Source of the DNA: Oscillospiraceae bacterium Marseille-Q3528 | GTDB lineage: Bacteria > Bacillota > Clostridia > Lachnospirales > Lachnospiraceae | Length of the DNA stretch: 64,000 nt | Direction: 5' to 3' | NCBI GenBank assembly: GCA_018223385.1 | Contig: JAGTTR010000006.1 | Location: forward strand, 89,336 to 153,335 | Shown: positions 25,215-34,438 of the stretch, piece by piece | How the letters are laid out: the number at the start of each line of letters is the position of its first letter | Numbering within the stretch: the stretch's first letter is position 1 | Made by a program: the position numbers and the translations under genes | Notes under the pieces: generated by a model | Database searches by the model: none | Seen by the model: only the letters and a program-made list of their open reading frames with translations | What the model was told of the DNA's origin: nothing

Positions 25215-26278
25215 GCTTTTTTACCCCCGTTCTCATATTTTTCCAGAGATACCTGGATCAGCTTCTCGCACAGATCATTGAAATCCATGCCCAGAACGGC
25301 TGCCTCCTGGGGAAGCAGGCTGGTGGGTGTCATGCCCGGCAGGGTGTTGGCCTCCAGACAGTAAATGTTTTCCTGTTCATCGGTCAGAAAATCAATCCGG
25401 GCGTAGGACTGCATGCCCAGCGCCACATAGACCTGCTCTGCATAAGCCTGCATCTGTGCCGTCAGGCTGTCAGAAAGCTTCGCCGGGCACGTCTCGATGG
25501 TGCTTCCCGCCTGATATTTGTTTTTATAATCATAAAAGCCCTGAATGGGTGCGATCTCGATGATGGGCAGGGCCTTGCCGTCGATGACGCCGATGGAAAA
25601 CTCCCGTCCCTTGATGAACTGCTCCACCACCACCTCATCCTCAAAAGAAAAAGCAGTTTCCAGCGCTTTCGTATATTCTGCCGCGTCATTTGCCACAGAC
25701 ACGCCCACACTGGAACCGCCGCAGCACGGCTTCACGATACACGGGTAGCCCACTTTGCCCTCGCTGTCCGCCACCGGCTCTCCCTTGTGCACGGTAAGGC
25801 CCTTGGCCACCGGGATGCCGCTCATCTGTAAGAATTTTCTCGTGAGACCTTTATCCATGGACAGGGCGCTGCTGATGTAACCGCAGCCGGTGTAACGAAT
25901 GCCCATCAGGTCAAAGGTTGCCTGGATCCGGCCATCCTCGCCGTTGCTGCCATGAAGCCCCAGGAAAACGATATCCGCCATCCGGCACACATCCAGCACA
26001 TGAGCGCCGAACACGTTGGCAGACTGATCCTTTCTCATGGCTTTGATCTTGGAAATATCCGGGTCTTTCTCTGTAATGCCGCCAATGTTAGCCGACCAGT
26101 CCCTGTTCCATTCGAAAATATCAGAAAGGTCGCCGGTCTCCTGCTCCAGACCCATAAACAGATCCAGAAGCACCACCTGGTGGCCCTTTGCCTTTAATGC
26201 ACGGTAAATCTGGGTGCCGGAAATCAGAGAGACGTCACGCTCCGTGCTGATTCCTCCTGCCAGTACAACAATTTTCAT
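25211..26278 (-). CDS. ddl: D-alanine--D-alanine ligase
   Basis: A 355-residue ATP-grasp enzyme that joins two D-Ala molecules for peptidoglycan. Motifs: AGGISTERDVSLISG (N-terminal loop), LGLHGSNGEDGRIQA, PCIVKPCCGGSSVGVSVA (ATP-binding) and YCLEANTLPGMTPTSLLPQEA. Reading alone does not settle whether the active-site loop gives D-Ala-D-Lac activity; nothing suggests a van-type cluster. AGGAGG precedes the ATG at 26278. It is directly coupled to murF. Confidence 0.95.
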   Translation of the reverse strand: MKIVVLAGGISTERDVSLISGTQIYRALKAKGHQVVLLDLFMGLEQETGDLSDIFEWNRDWSANIGGITEKDPDISKIKAMRKDQSANVFGAHVLDVCRMADIVFLGLHGSNGEDGRIQATFDLMGIRYTGCGYISSALSMDKGLTRKFLQMSGIPVAKGLTVHKGEPVADSEGKVGYPCIVKPCCGGSSVGVSVANDAAEYTKALETAFSFEDEVVVEQFIKGREFSIGVIDGKALPIIEIAPIQGFYDYKNKYQAGSTIETCPAKLSDSLTAQMQAYAEQVYVALGMQSYARIDFLTDEQENIYCLEANTLPGMTPTSLLPQEAAVLGMDFNDLCEKLIQVSLEKYENGGKKA

Positions 26279-26305
26279 CTTCCTATTCCTCCTGCTTTTC
26301 TCGTC

Positions 26306-26923
26306 TTACGCTTCGCTGTCCTGATGCATGATCACCTTCAGGTGCTCAATGAGCATGTGAATGGCGATCAGGTTCTCCCCGCCCCGGGGAATGATAATAT
26401 CCGCATATTTCTTGGATGGCTCCACAAATTTTTCATGCATGGGCTTCACCGTGTTGATATACTGATTTACCACAGATTCTGCGCTTCTGCCGCGCTCCTT
26501 CATATCCCGGATCAGACGGCGGGCAATCCGCTCATCCGCATCCGTGTCCACAAAAATCTTGATATCCATGAGCTTGCGCAGCTCCTCATTTTCCAGAATG
26601 AGGATGCCTTCCACGATGATCACCGGCTTGGGCTCGATGCGCACCGTTTTCTTCGACCGGTTGTGGTCGGCAAAATCATACACCGGAATGCCCTGCTTCA
26701 GTTTCTTAATATCGGCTATCATCCGCTCCGTCTCAAACGAATCCGGGTGATCGTAATTCAGTTTGCACCGCTCCTCGAACGGCATATCATCATGCGCCAG
26801 ATAGTAGCTGTCATGCCCCACCAGGCTGATATCATCTTTAAAGTACTCTTTCAGGCGGTTGACAATCGTGGTCTTTCCCGAAGCTGTCCCTCCCGCGATT
26901 CCAATTACCCATACCTTCCCCAT
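26306..26923 (-). CDS. udk: Uridine kinase
   Basis: 205 residues, pyrimidine salvage enzyme phosphorylating uridine and cytidine with ATP or GTP. P-loop GIAGGTASGKTTIVNRL, LVGHDSYYLAHDDMPFEER, the substrate motif NYDHPDSFETE and ADERIARRLIRDMKERGR are all present. The ATG at 26923 follows GAGGAG; an open extension upstream to 27265 crosses the promoter and is not coding. It lies 27 bases upstream of ddl in the same direction. Confidence 0.94.
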   Translation of the reverse strand: MGKVWVIGIAGGTASGKTTIVNRLKEYFKDDISLVGHDSYYLAHDDMPFEERCKLNYDHPDSFETERMIADIKKLKQGIPVYDFADHNRSKKTVRIEPKPVIIVEGILILENEELRKLMDIKIFVDTDADERIARRLIRDMKERGRSAESVVNQYINTVKPMHEKFVEPSKKYADIIIPRGGENLIAIHMLIEHLKVIMHQDSEA

Positions 26924-26962
26924 GGTAAACTCCTCTCTGTGCAAGGGTTCAAAGTTGTTTCT

Positions 26963-26990
26963 ATTATATACCCATGAGCGCAAATTACAA
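26963..26990 (-). promoter_or_regulatory. udk promoter
   Basis: Minus strand TTGTAA, 16 bases, TATAAT, about 40 bases before the udk ATG. It is arranged back to back with the promoter at 27000-27028. Confidence 0.6.
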
Positions 26991-26999
26991 GTCGTTTTC

Positions 27000-27028
27000 T
27001 TGACACTGCCTGCTTTTCGCTCTAAACT
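27000..27028 (+). promoter_or_regulatory. Promoter of the membrane glycosyltransferase
   Basis: TTGACA, 17 bases, TAAACT, 27 bases before the TTG start. Confidence 0.6.
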
Positions 27029-27055
27029 GTAAGAAAAGAAAGGAGCGTTTATCCA

Positions 27056-28579
27056 TTGAAAAAAGAAAACCGACATTTTTTGCTGTACAGCCTGCTGCTG
27101 GCCTTTGTTTTCCTGGCAGTCTGCTCCAAATCTTCCTTTCTTTATCCGTTCAATGACTGGTACGATGCCAACGACTTCCTGACCCTGGGAAAAGGCATGC
27201 TGCACGGTCTCGTTCCCTACCGGGATCTGTACGAGCAGAAAGGCCCCATTCTGTATGCGGCCCACGCCCTCTGTGCCCTTGTTCCCGGCCCGGCCTTTCT
27301 TGGCGTCTATTTTCTGGAGGTGGGTGCGCTCACCTGCTTCTTATATCATATGTCAAAAATCATCCGCCTCTATCTGCGCCCTGCTGCCGCTTACGGCATT
27401 CTTCCGGTGCTGTGTGCCCTGCTGCTCTCCGCGGAAAGCTTCTGTCAGGGCGACAGCGCAGAAGAACTGTGCGCAGCCCTGCTGGCGGTGACCCTCTATC
27501 ACACCCTGGCCTATTTCCGGGAATATCAGGGCCGTCCCATGCCCTACGGCATTCTACTGATAGACGGCGTGCTGGCCGGATGCATTCTCTGGGTAAAATA
27601 TACCCTTCTGGGCTTTCATCTGGCCTACATGGCTATGCTCTTTTTCCTCTGTGTCAAAGACCGGAAGCTTCTGCGGGGCATCAAGAGCTGCTTCGTCTTC
27701 CTGGACGGCATGGCAGTTCCCACGGTACCGGTGCTGCTCTATTTTGCAGGAAATCACGCCCTGGGCAACCTGTTCCAGGTGTATTTTTACAACAATATTT
27801 TTCTCTATGACAGTGAAAAATCTGCCGGTATCGCCAGTCTCCTGCTGACGATCCTGCTGCGCACCGGAGACACCTTCCTGCGCAACATCCAGTTCTCCGT
27901 TTTCACCATCCTTGGCGTGGCCGGTTTTCTCCTGTCCCGCCGCTTCCTGTCCGGCAGAGGAAAAATCGTGCTGGCCGCCGAAGCCATCCTGCTGGCCTTC
28001 TTCGTCTACACGGGAAGCAATTTCCCTTATTACGGATATATTTTCAGCATCTTCCCGGTGCTGGGCTTCGTCGCTCTGGGAAGCGGCATCGGTTCCCTTC
28101 TGGAAAAACTGCCCCGAAAGGACCTGCTGCCCCAGACCATGGGCGGCCATTTCCCGAAAATGCTGCCGGAGGCGCTGCTGGCGATCATCTGTCTCGTATT
28201 TGCTTATTATAAAAGCCCCAACACCGCGGATATCGGCAAATCCCCGGACAGCCTGGTGCAGTATCAGTTCGCAGCCATCATCAACGAAAGCGAACAGCCT
28301 ACCCTGCTGAACTACGGCTTTCTGGACGCCGGTTTCTACACCGCCGCTGATGTGCTCCCTACGGAAAAATATTTCCAGATGCAGAACATTTCCTACGAAT
28401 CCTTCCCGGAAATGATGGACGCCCAGGACGCCTGTGTGCGGGAACAGCGGGTGGAATATGTGGTGGTGCGCGGGGAGGAAGTGCCCGCGTTCATGCTGGA
28501 ATACTATACCCCGGTGCAGGAAGCGCGGCAGACGTACGAAGGGGCGCATGTGCTGTATACCCTGCTTCGGAAGAAGTAA
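27056..28579 (+). CDS. Polytopic membrane glycosyltransferase (GT39-like)
   Basis: 507 residues with about ten membrane segments. The first extracellular loop (NDWYDANDFLTLGKGMLHGLVPYRDLYEQKGPILY) carries the acidic ND and the YRDLYEQKGP pattern common to ArnT/PMT-like enzymes using polyprenyl-phosphate sugars. The C-terminal 120 residues form an extracellular domain (FAAIINESEQPTLLNYGFLDAGFY). Likely role: transfer of sugar to a surface molecule; donor and acceptor are unknown. It starts with TTG at 27056, ten bases after AGGAG; no better ATG exists. It stands alone, divergent from udk. Confidence 0.75.
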   Translation: MKKENRHFLLYSLLLAFVFLAVCSKSSFLYPFNDWYDANDFLTLGKGMLHGLVPYRDLYEQKGPILYAAHALCALVPGPAFLGVYFLEVGALTCFLYHMSKIIRLYLRPAAAYGILPVLCALLLSAESFCQGDSAEELCAALLAVTLYHTLAYFREYQGRPMPYGILLIDGVLAGCILWVKYTLLGFHLAYMAMLFFLCVKDRKLLRGIKSCFVFLDGMAVPTVPVLLYFAGNHALGNLFQVYFYNNIFLYDSEKSAGIASLLLTILLRTGDTFLRNIQFSVFTILGVAGFLLSRRFLSGRGKIVLAAEAILLAFFVYTGSNFPYYGYIFSIFPVLGFVALGSGIGSLLEKLPRKDLLPQTMGGHFPKMLPEALLAIICLVFAYYKSPNTADIGKSPDSLVQYQFAAIINESEQPTLLNYGFLDAGFYTAADVLPTEKYFQMQNISYESFPEMMDAQDACVREQRVEYVVVRGEEVPAFMLEYYTPVQEARQTYEGAHVLYTLLRKK

Positions 28580-28632
28580 CCGTTCAGACGCGCCATTCGC
28601 AGCTACTTTCTGCTCATATTTTTTTTAATATC

Positions 28633-28661
28633 TTTACAAACCCCTTGCGCTATGCTATACC
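28633..28661 (+). promoter_or_regulatory. Promoter of the MATE gene
   Basis: TTTACA, 17 bases, TATACC, about 50 bases upstream of the start. Confidence 0.5.
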
Positions 28662-28711
28662 AGTAATTACCAATCAGGAATATGGAATTGGCGCGAAGGG
28701 GATTTTTACCA

Positions 28712-30058
28712 ATGGAGAACAGGGAGACTATTTCAAATCCGATCACAGAAGGTGTCATCTGGCGACAGCTTCTGAATTTTTTCTTTCCTATTATTATAGG
28801 AACTTTTTTTCAGCAGCTATATAACACTGCCGATGCTGTCATCGTGGGTCGTTTCTTAGGGAAAACAGCGCTGGCCGCAGCCGGGGGATCCACAGCAGTA
28901 CTGATCAATCTGGTCGTACTCTTTTTTATTACCCTTCCCCCCGGCGCTTCTGTCGTTATTCCCCAGTTTTCCGGCGCTCGGAAACTGAAAGAAATGTCCG
29001 ACACGATCCACACGGCCATCGCCATGGCGCTGGTGGGCGGACTGCTCATCTCCATCTTCGGCATTTTTCTGACACCGCCGGTACTGCGGGCCATGCACAC
29101 GCCGGATGACGTGCTGCCCCTGGCCATCACTTATCTGCAGATTTATTTCGGCGGCATGATCGCCGTTCTTGTATACAATGTGGGCACCGCCATTCTGCGG
29201 GCGGTGGGAGATTCCAGACGGCCGCTGTATTTCCTGATCGTGGCCTGCGCCATCAATGTGGTACTGGATCTTTTGCTGGTAAAAGTGATCCCCATGGGCA
29301 TTGCAGGGGCTTCTCTGGCAACGGTTCTGGCCCAGATCATCAGCGCTCTGCTCGTGATCATCACACTGGTGCGCACAAAAGAAGCCTACAAGCTGACCCT
29401 TCGAAAGATCCGGTTTGATTTTCCGATCCTTCGACGCATCATTTATATTGGATTTCCGGCGGGCGTACAGTCTTCCATGTTCCAGCTTTCCAACATCCTC
29501 ATTCAGGCCACGCTGAATGGCTTCGGCACGGACGTGGTGGCAGGATGGACGGCATTTAACAAGATCGACGCCCTGTACTGGATGGGGAGCAACGCCTTCG
29601 GCGTGTCCATCATGACCTTTGCCGGCCAGAACTACGGTGCAGGCAAGTTTGACCGGATCAAAAAGAGCAGTCGCATCTGCCTTGCCATGGACGCTGCATT
29701 CTCCATTTTTCTTTCAATCATCATGGTCGTATGCGGGCGCGTCCTGCTGATGATGTTCAGCACAGATCCTGTGGTCATTTCCAACGGCTACCAGATTCTG
29801 CTGACGATGGCGCCCTTCTATATTACTTATATCTGCGTGGAAATCTACTCCGGCACCATCCGCGGTGTGGGCAATACGGTGATCCCCATGCTTATAACCT
29901 GCTTCGGCATCTGTGTGCTCCGTGTTCTGTGGATTTTCTTCTGGATGCCGGCACATCACACCGTGCGCATGCTGGTCAGCAGTTATCCGCTGACCTGGAT
30001 ATTTACATCGTTTTTATTTGTACTTTATTATTTCCGGGGCCACTGGCTCAAACATTGA
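28712..30058 (+). CDS. MATE family multidrug/metabolite exporter
   Basis: 448 residues, twelve membrane segments, cation-coupled efflux. Typical early motifs: ITEGVIWRQLLNFFFPIIIGTFFQQLYNTADAVIVGRFLGKTALAAAGGS, read in pieces, and the mid-repeat GFPAGVQSSMFQLSNILIQATLNGFG. The N- and C-halves repeat. The ATG at 28712 follows AAGGGG; an ATG at 28682 adds ten residues with a poorer site. It is followed after 25 bases by lrgA. Substrate unknown. Confidence 0.9.
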   Translation: MENRETISNPITEGVIWRQLLNFFFPIIIGTFFQQLYNTADAVIVGRFLGKTALAAAGGSTAVLINLVVLFFITLPPGASVVIPQFSGARKLKEMSDTIHTAIAMALVGGLLISIFGIFLTPPVLRAMHTPDDVLPLAITYLQIYFGGMIAVLVYNVGTAILRAVGDSRRPLYFLIVACAINVVLDLLLVKVIPMGIAGASLATVLAQIISALLVIITLVRTKEAYKLTLRKIRFDFPILRRIIYIGFPAGVQSSMFQLSNILIQATLNGFGTDVVAGWTAFNKIDALYWMGSNAFGVSIMTFAGQNYGAGKFDRIKKSSRICLAMDAAFSIFLSIIMVVCGRVLLMMFSTDPVVISNGYQILLTMAPFYITYICVEIYSGTIRGVGNTVIPMLITCFGICVLRVLWIFFWMPAHHTVRMLVSSYPLTWIFTSFLFVLYYFRGHWLKH

Positions 30059-30083
30059 CATATATAAGGAGGCACAAATTATT

Positions 30084-30449
30084 ATGAAAATCATCAAACA
30101 GATTGGGATCGTCATGGGCCTGTGCTGGATCAGTCTTGTGATGGAAAAACTCCTCCCGTTCTCCTTTCCGGCAAGCGTCATCGGCATGATCCTGCTGCTA
30201 ATCTGTCTGTTCACCGGCATTCTCAAGCTGGAGCACATCCGGGAAAAATCAGACTTTCTGCTGTCTAACATGGCCTTTTTCTTCATTCCCGCCGGTGTCA
30301 GCATGATCAATTATCTGGATATCCTCATAGAGAATCTCGTTCCCATTCTGGTGATCAGCGTTGTCAGCACCTTTATCACTTTCATCGCAGCCGCACTTTC
30401 CATCCGGCTGACCCTGAAGCTTATGAATGGAGGGAAGCATCATGCGTGA
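30084..30449 (+). CDS. lrgA: CidA/LrgA family membrane protein
   Basis: 121 residues with four membrane helices. The signature is LLPFSFPASVIGMILLLICLF and FFIPAGVSMINYLDIL. LrgA/CidA proteins form small holin-like membrane assemblies that work with LrgB-type partners; in some Firmicutes the pair moves pyruvate or controls murein hydrolases. AAGGAGG precedes the ATG at 30084. Overlap with lrgB is eight bases, so the two are coupled. Confidence 0.88.
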   Translation: MKIIKQIGIVMGLCWISLVMEKLLPFSFPASVIGMILLLICLFTGILKLEHIREKSDFLLSNMAFFFIPAGVSMINYLDILIENLVPILVISVVSTFITFIAAALSIRLTLKLMNGGKHHA

Positions 30450-31119
30450 TATTTTTGCATCGCCGTTTTTCGGCATTACCATCAGCATCCTGGCCTTTTT
30501 CATCGGGCTGGAAATCCAGAAACGCACCAGGATAGCCCTGTGCAATCCACTGCTTCTGGCCATCATTCTCGTCATTGTTTTTCTGAAAATTTTCGGCATC
30601 CCCTATGACGATTACAACGAAGGAGGCGCCATTATCAACATGTTCCTGGCTCCGGCCACAGCCTGCCTGGCCGTATCCATCTACACGAAACGGCGGATCC
30701 TGAAGGAAAGCTGGCTGCCCATTCTGGTGGGCTGCACCGTGGGATGCCTGGCTTCCATGGGCAGCGTCCTTGTTATGTGCCATCTGTTCGGCCTGGATGA
30801 AGCCATGACCGCATCCCTCACCCCGAAATCCGTCACCACCGCCATCGCCATCAGCGTAGCAGAATCCCACGGCGGCATCGCCCCGGTCACTGTCGTGGCT
30901 GTGCTGATCACCGGTATCCTGGGCAGTATCATTGCCCCGTTCATGATCCGGTTGCTGCGCATCAAAAATCCGGTTGAAGTGGGCATTGCCATCGGGGCCT
31001 GCAGCCATGCTGTGGGCACCTCCAAAGCTATCGAAATCGGCGAAACCGAAGGAGCCATGAGCGGGCTCGCCATCGGCGTGTGCGGGATCATTACGGTTGT
31101 ATTTTCGATGTTTTTATAA
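30442..31119 (+). CDS. lrgB: LrgB family membrane protein
   Basis: 225 residues with six or more membrane helices. Signature stretches: FFGITISILAFFIGLEIQKRT, LTPKSVTTAIAISVAE and the C-terminal GACSHAVGTSKAIEIGETEGAMSGLAIG. It partners LrgA. The preferred ATG at 30442 follows GGAGGG and overlaps lrgA by eight bases; an in-frame ATG at 30427 is less likely. A terminator follows at 31137. No lytTR or other two-component regulator, common beside lrgAB, is present here. Confidence 0.9.
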   Translation: MRDIFASPFFGITISILAFFIGLEIQKRTRIALCNPLLLAIILVIVFLKIFGIPYDDYNEGGAIINMFLAPATACLAVSIYTKRRILKESWLPILVGCTVGCLASMGSVLVMCHLFGLDEAMTASLTPKSVTTAIAISVAESHGGIAPVTVVAVLITGILGSIIAPFMIRLLRIKNPVEVGIAIGACSHAVGTSKAIEIGETEGAMSGLAIGVCGIITVVFSMFL

Positions 31120-31136
31120 ACGGCAACAATTCATAA

Positions 31137-31172
31137 AAAATGTCATCCGCCTATTTTCGCGGGTGGCATTTT
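31137..31172 (+). terminator. Terminator after lrgB
   Basis: AAAATGTCATCCGC pairs with GCGGGTGGCATTTT, with two G-T pairs, around an 8-base loop and followed by TTTTG. Confidence 0.75.
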
Positions 31173-31228
31173 GTTGTATACTTATGTTCAGAAAAACGAC
31201 CCACGGGTCGCTGACTGGAGGGAATCAA

Positions 31229-31864
31229 ATGCGTGACAGTTTGAAAAAATTAAAAACTTCTTATAACTGGATCTCTTTTGGATATGTGGTGCTGGGCCTG
31301 GTCTTCCTGTTCTGGCCGGAGCTTTCTCTGATGACGCTGTGCTATGCTTTCGGCATTCTGACCATCGTATACGGCATCGTTCACCTTATCGGCTATTTTG
31401 TCCGGGATCGGCTGATCTCCGTTTTCCGCTATGATCTGGTCATCGGCATCATCGCCGTGGCGCTGGGCATCATGATGCTCATCCGACCGCAGTACATCGT
31501 CAGCATTCTGCCGATCCTGCTGGGTATTTTTATCATCCTCAGCAGCATTATGAAGATTCAGAATGCCATTGACCTGAAACGGGTAGATTATCCCCGCTGG
31601 TGGCTCATTCTCGTGTTCGCACTGATTTCCATTGCTCTGGGCGCGATCCTCATCTGGAACCCCTTCGCCGCAGCCAGCACCCTGATGATGTTCGTGGGCG
31701 CCAGCCTGTGTGCAGACGGCATCATGAGCCTCTGGAGCATGTTCTGCCTGACGCGCAGCGTCCGCCGGGTAGAGAAAAAACTGAAAGAAGAGGAAGAATA
31801 CCGGAATATGGAACGGGTAGACGGGGAAGTTGTGGAGGATACAGATTTAACAGATCGATGGTAG
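31229..31864 (+). CDS. HdeD-like DUF308 membrane protein
   Basis: 211 residues with six membrane helices in two repeated sets (GYVVLGLVFLFWPELSLMTLCYAFGILTIVYGIVHLIGYF; ALGIMMLIRPQYIVSILPILLGIFIILSSI; ALISIALGAILIWNPFAAASTLMMFVGASL, read in pieces). This is the DUF308 pattern of HdeD. A charged C-terminal tail (EKKLKEEEEY) follows. Function in Clostridia is unknown. The ATG at 31229 follows GGAGGG; a longer frame from 31097 overlaps the terminator. Confidence 0.82.
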   Translation: MRDSLKKLKTSYNWISFGYVVLGLVFLFWPELSLMTLCYAFGILTIVYGIVHLIGYFVRDRLISVFRYDLVIGIIAVALGIMMLIRPQYIVSILPILLGIFIILSSIMKIQNAIDLKRVDYPRWWLILVFALISIALGAILIWNPFAAASTLMMFVGASLCADGIMSLWSMFCLTRSVRRVEKKLKEEEEYRNMERVDGEVVEDTDLTDRW

Positions 31865-31893
31865 GTAACAACTTTGATACATCGCCGTTTTAC

Positions 31894-31932
31894 AATCATG
31901 GCCAAACCCACAAAGGAGGTTTGGCCATGATT
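31894..31932 (+). promoter_or_regulatory. Hairpin covering a start codon
   Basis: A perfect 15-bp stem, AATCATGGCCAAACC with its complement, around a 9-base loop. The loop holds most of AAAGGAGG and the 3' arm contains the ATG (31927-31929) of the C39-like protease gene. No T-run follows, so it is not an ordinary terminator. Confidence 0.8.
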
Positions 31933-32919
31933 TGTCTTTCCAGACACCCAATTTTTACATTTTTTCTGTGTGCATCCTTTTTTGCCGGATTCTGGCTGCC
32001 CGATGCCCATTCCCAGGCAAACGCTTCTGACAGCACACTGCACGCGCAGGGAATCTTCCATGCGACTTCATCCGGCACTGCATATTCTGACAGTGGCAAC
32101 ACCCTCGTTCACGGGAATACGTCCGCCGGAATCTCCCTGGTGCCCGCTGACAGTCTCACTTATGAAGAAAAGCTTGCCGTCATAGAGAGCAACGACCTTT
32201 ATCCACAGGACATGGTAACTTTTGCGCAGAAATACCCACAGACCGTCGATTACGTCTACAACTATCCACAGCACCTGTCCGAGACATCGTCCACCTCGAA
32301 GCATTCATCAGAAGACTTTCTGGAAACCGATGCAGCAAACGGACGACTGGCAGAAGACGCTGCACAGCAACCGCTGCCCGCCACGACCAACGAGGCAATT
32401 TCCATCGATCTATCCGTGGAAGCTTCCACCCCCGGCGTTCCCCTGCTGCTCCAATGGGATACCCGCTGGGGCTATCGCTCCTATGGAAGCGGCCTCATCG
32501 GCTACACCGGCTGCGGCCCCACCTGTCTGTCCATGGCAGCCATTTCACTGACTCATAATGCCCGCTACAACCCTGCCTATGTGGCCGACCTTGCCACCAA
32601 CTACGGTTATGTCGTCCCGGGAAGCGGCAGTAGCTGGTCGCTGATCAGTGAGGGCTGTGCGTTGCTGGGGCTCTCCGCCCGACAGCTCTCTCTCAAAGAA
32701 GACCAGTTGAAACAGGCGCTGGACAGCCATTGCCCCATCATCGCCGTGGTCGGCCCCGGAGACTTCACCTACAGCGGGCATTTCATCGTCATCACTGGCT
32801 ACACTGCACAGGGATTCACCGTCAATGACCCCAACAGCCCGGAAAACAGTGCAGAATACTGGAGCTTCGGGCAACTAAAGGGACAGATCAAAAATCTGTG
32901 GGCCATGTCGGCACAATGA
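31927..32919 (+). CDS. Secreted C39-like cysteine peptidase
   Basis: 330 residues. A signal peptide (FTFFLCASFFAGFWL, cleavage near HSQANA) is followed by a spacer of about 140 residues. A C39-type papain-fold domain comes next: VPLLLQWDTRWGYRSYG, YTGCGPTCLSMAA (catalytic Cys in CGPTC), YSGHFIVITGY (catalytic His) and FTVNDPNS (Asn/Asp). Substrate unknown; such enzymes may act on peptides or cell-wall cross-bridges outside the cell. Its start codon is buried in a 15-bp hairpin, which suggests translational control. It converges with the aldo/keto reductase gene. Confidence 0.85.
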   Translation: MICLSRHPIFTFFLCASFFAGFWLPDAHSQANASDSTLHAQGIFHATSSGTAYSDSGNTLVHGNTSAGISLVPADSLTYEEKLAVIESNDLYPQDMVTFAQKYPQTVDYVYNYPQHLSETSSTSKHSSEDFLETDAANGRLAEDAAQQPLPATTNEAISIDLSVEASTPGVPLLLQWDTRWGYRSYGSGLIGYTGCGPTCLSMAAISLTHNARYNPAYVADLATNYGYVVPGSGSSWSLISEGCALLGLSARQLSLKEDQLKQALDSHCPIIAVVGPGDFTYSGHFIVITGYTAQGFTVNDPNSPENSAEYWSFGQLKGQIKNLWAMSAQ

Positions 32920-32928
32920 CCTTATGTT

Positions 32929-33930
32929 TCAGGCGTTCGTTGCCTGACTGATTCCTTCGATCATCAACAGTTCCTCCTCCGAGAAACCGGTATTTTCCAT
33001 CGCCTTAATATTGTCCAGAATCTGCTGTGGTTTGGATGCGCCGATGAGCACACTGGTCACCTCCTCCTGCCGCAGCAGCCATGCCAGCGCCATCTCCGCC
33101 AGTGTCTGACCGCGCTGCAAAGCAAGAGCGTTGAGTTTTCTCACCTGCGCAATGCGGCTATTTACCACATCTTCCTTCAGGAAGCGGCCATCGGTACGGA
33201 TCCGGCTGTCCGCCGGAATCCCGTCCAGATAACGGTCGGTCAGCATTCCCTGCGCCAGCGGGCTAAACGTGATCAGACCTTTGTGCAGCTTTTTTGCCAT
33301 CTCTTTCAACCCATTCTGCTCAATCGTCCGATCAAAGATCGAGTACCGGTTCTGGTTGATCACAAACGGGCAATGCAGCTCCTGCAAAATCTTTACCGCC
33401 CGTTCCAATGTGGGCCCGTTATAATTAGAAAGTCCCACATAAAGCGCTTTCCCACTGGTGACAGCCTGGGCCAGCGCACCCATGGTTTCCTCCAGCGGTG
33501 TCTCCGGATCCATCCGGTGATGATAAAAAATATCCACATACTCCAGTCCCATCCGCTGCAGACTCTGATCCAGGCTGGCCAGCAGATGCTTGCGGCCTCC
33601 CCAGTTTCCATAAGGGCCATCCCACATCACATATCCAGCCTTGGTACTGATGATCATCTCATCCCGGTACGCTGACAGTTCTTCTCTCAGCATTCTTCCG
33701 AAATTCTTCTCCGCACTGCCCGGTGCCGGCCCGTAGTTATTTGCCAGGTCAAAATGTGTGATCCCATGGTCAAATGCCGTAAAACAAAGCGCCTTCATAT
33801 TGTCATACACACCCGTATCGCCAAAATTGTGCCACAGTCCCAGCGACACCTCCGGTAATAGCAGACCGCTGTCTCCGGCCCGGTGATACCGCATTTCCTC
33901 ATATCTTTTTTCAGATGCCTGATACATCAT
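32929..33930 (-). CDS. Aldo/keto reductase
   Basis: A 333-residue NADPH-dependent oxidoreductase with a TIM barrel. The closest pattern is the YghZ/Kv-beta group: LLLPEVSLGLWHNFGD, FDHGITHFDLANNYGPAPGSAE, the catalytic Tyr in NNYG, Lys in STKAGY, IFYHHRMDPETPLEETM, and VLIGASKPQQILDNI at the C-terminus. It could detoxify aldehydes such as methylglyoxal. It is convergent with the C39 gene and 22 bases downstream of the XRE-type regulator gene, so the two may form an operon. Confidence 0.92.
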   Translation of the reverse strand: MMYQASEKRYEEMRYHRAGDSGLLLPEVSLGLWHNFGDTGVYDNMKALCFTAFDHGITHFDLANNYGPAPGSAEKNFGRMLREELSAYRDEMIISTKAGYVMWDGPYGNWGGRKHLLASLDQSLQRMGLEYVDIFYHHRMDPETPLEETMGALAQAVTSGKALYVGLSNYNGPTLERAVKILQELHCPFVINQNRYSIFDRTIEQNGLKEMAKKLHKGLITFSPLAQGMLTDRYLDGIPADSRIRTDGRFLKEDVVNSRIAQVRKLNALALQRGQTLAEMALAWLLRQEEVTSVLIGASKPQQILDNIKAMENTGFSEEELLMIEGISQATNA

Positions 33931-33952
33931 TTTCCCTCCTGTCTGTTGTTAG

Positions 33953-34300
33953 TCACTGCTCTACCTCCCGCAGCAGATCCTCCGCCCGCACGCCGAACAG
34001 CCGTGCCAGTGCGAACAGATTAGACGTGCTGGGATCTGACGCCCCGGTCTCCCACTTGGACACCGCCTGCCGGCTGACTCCCAGCGACTCCGCCACAAAC
34101 TCCTGCGTCATCTTGCAGCTCTCCCGATGCGCTTTGATGACCTCCCCCAGTGACCTTCGAAGCAGCCGTTCCTCCGGCGCTGTATTTTTCGTCCGCAGAT
34201 ATTTCAGCAGCGCCATCACCAGAAGAACAAAGAGAAACAGAATTCCTCCGTAAATAAGCAGTCCCAATACCAGTATGACTGATGCTCCTAACATAGCCAT
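33953..34300 (-). CDS. Membrane-anchored XRE-type regulator
   Basis: 115 residues. One N-terminal membrane helix (VILVLGLLIYGGILFLFVLLVMALL) is followed by a helix-turn-helix (LGEVIKAHRESCKMTQEFVAESLGVSRQAVSKWETG) and a short C-terminus. Membrane-tethered XRE regulators of this size are common in Clostridia and probably sense envelope or cation signals; targets are unknown. It lies 22 bases upstream of the aldo/keto reductase. It is the last gene before the AT-rich island. Confidence 0.8.
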   Translation of the reverse strand: MAMLGASVILVLGLLIYGGILFLFVLLVMALLKYLRTKNTAPEERLLRRSLGEVIKAHRESCKMTQEFVAESLGVSRQAVSKWETGASDPSTSNLFALARLFGVRAEDLLREVEQ

Positions 34301-34438
34301 TGCCTCCTTTGATTGTTCTTTTCACCAAATGTACCAGCCGATTGACAAAAAGTCCACCAACCACAGCGCAACTAAAACGCAACCACTCCGTATTACCGGC
34401 AAATACTGCCGGACTGGTGCCACTGGTATACCCATCCC

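Noticed and set aside
27554..28549. 331-codon minus frame
   Set aside because: Opposite the membrane glycosyltransferase; His/Gln-rich nonsense composition.
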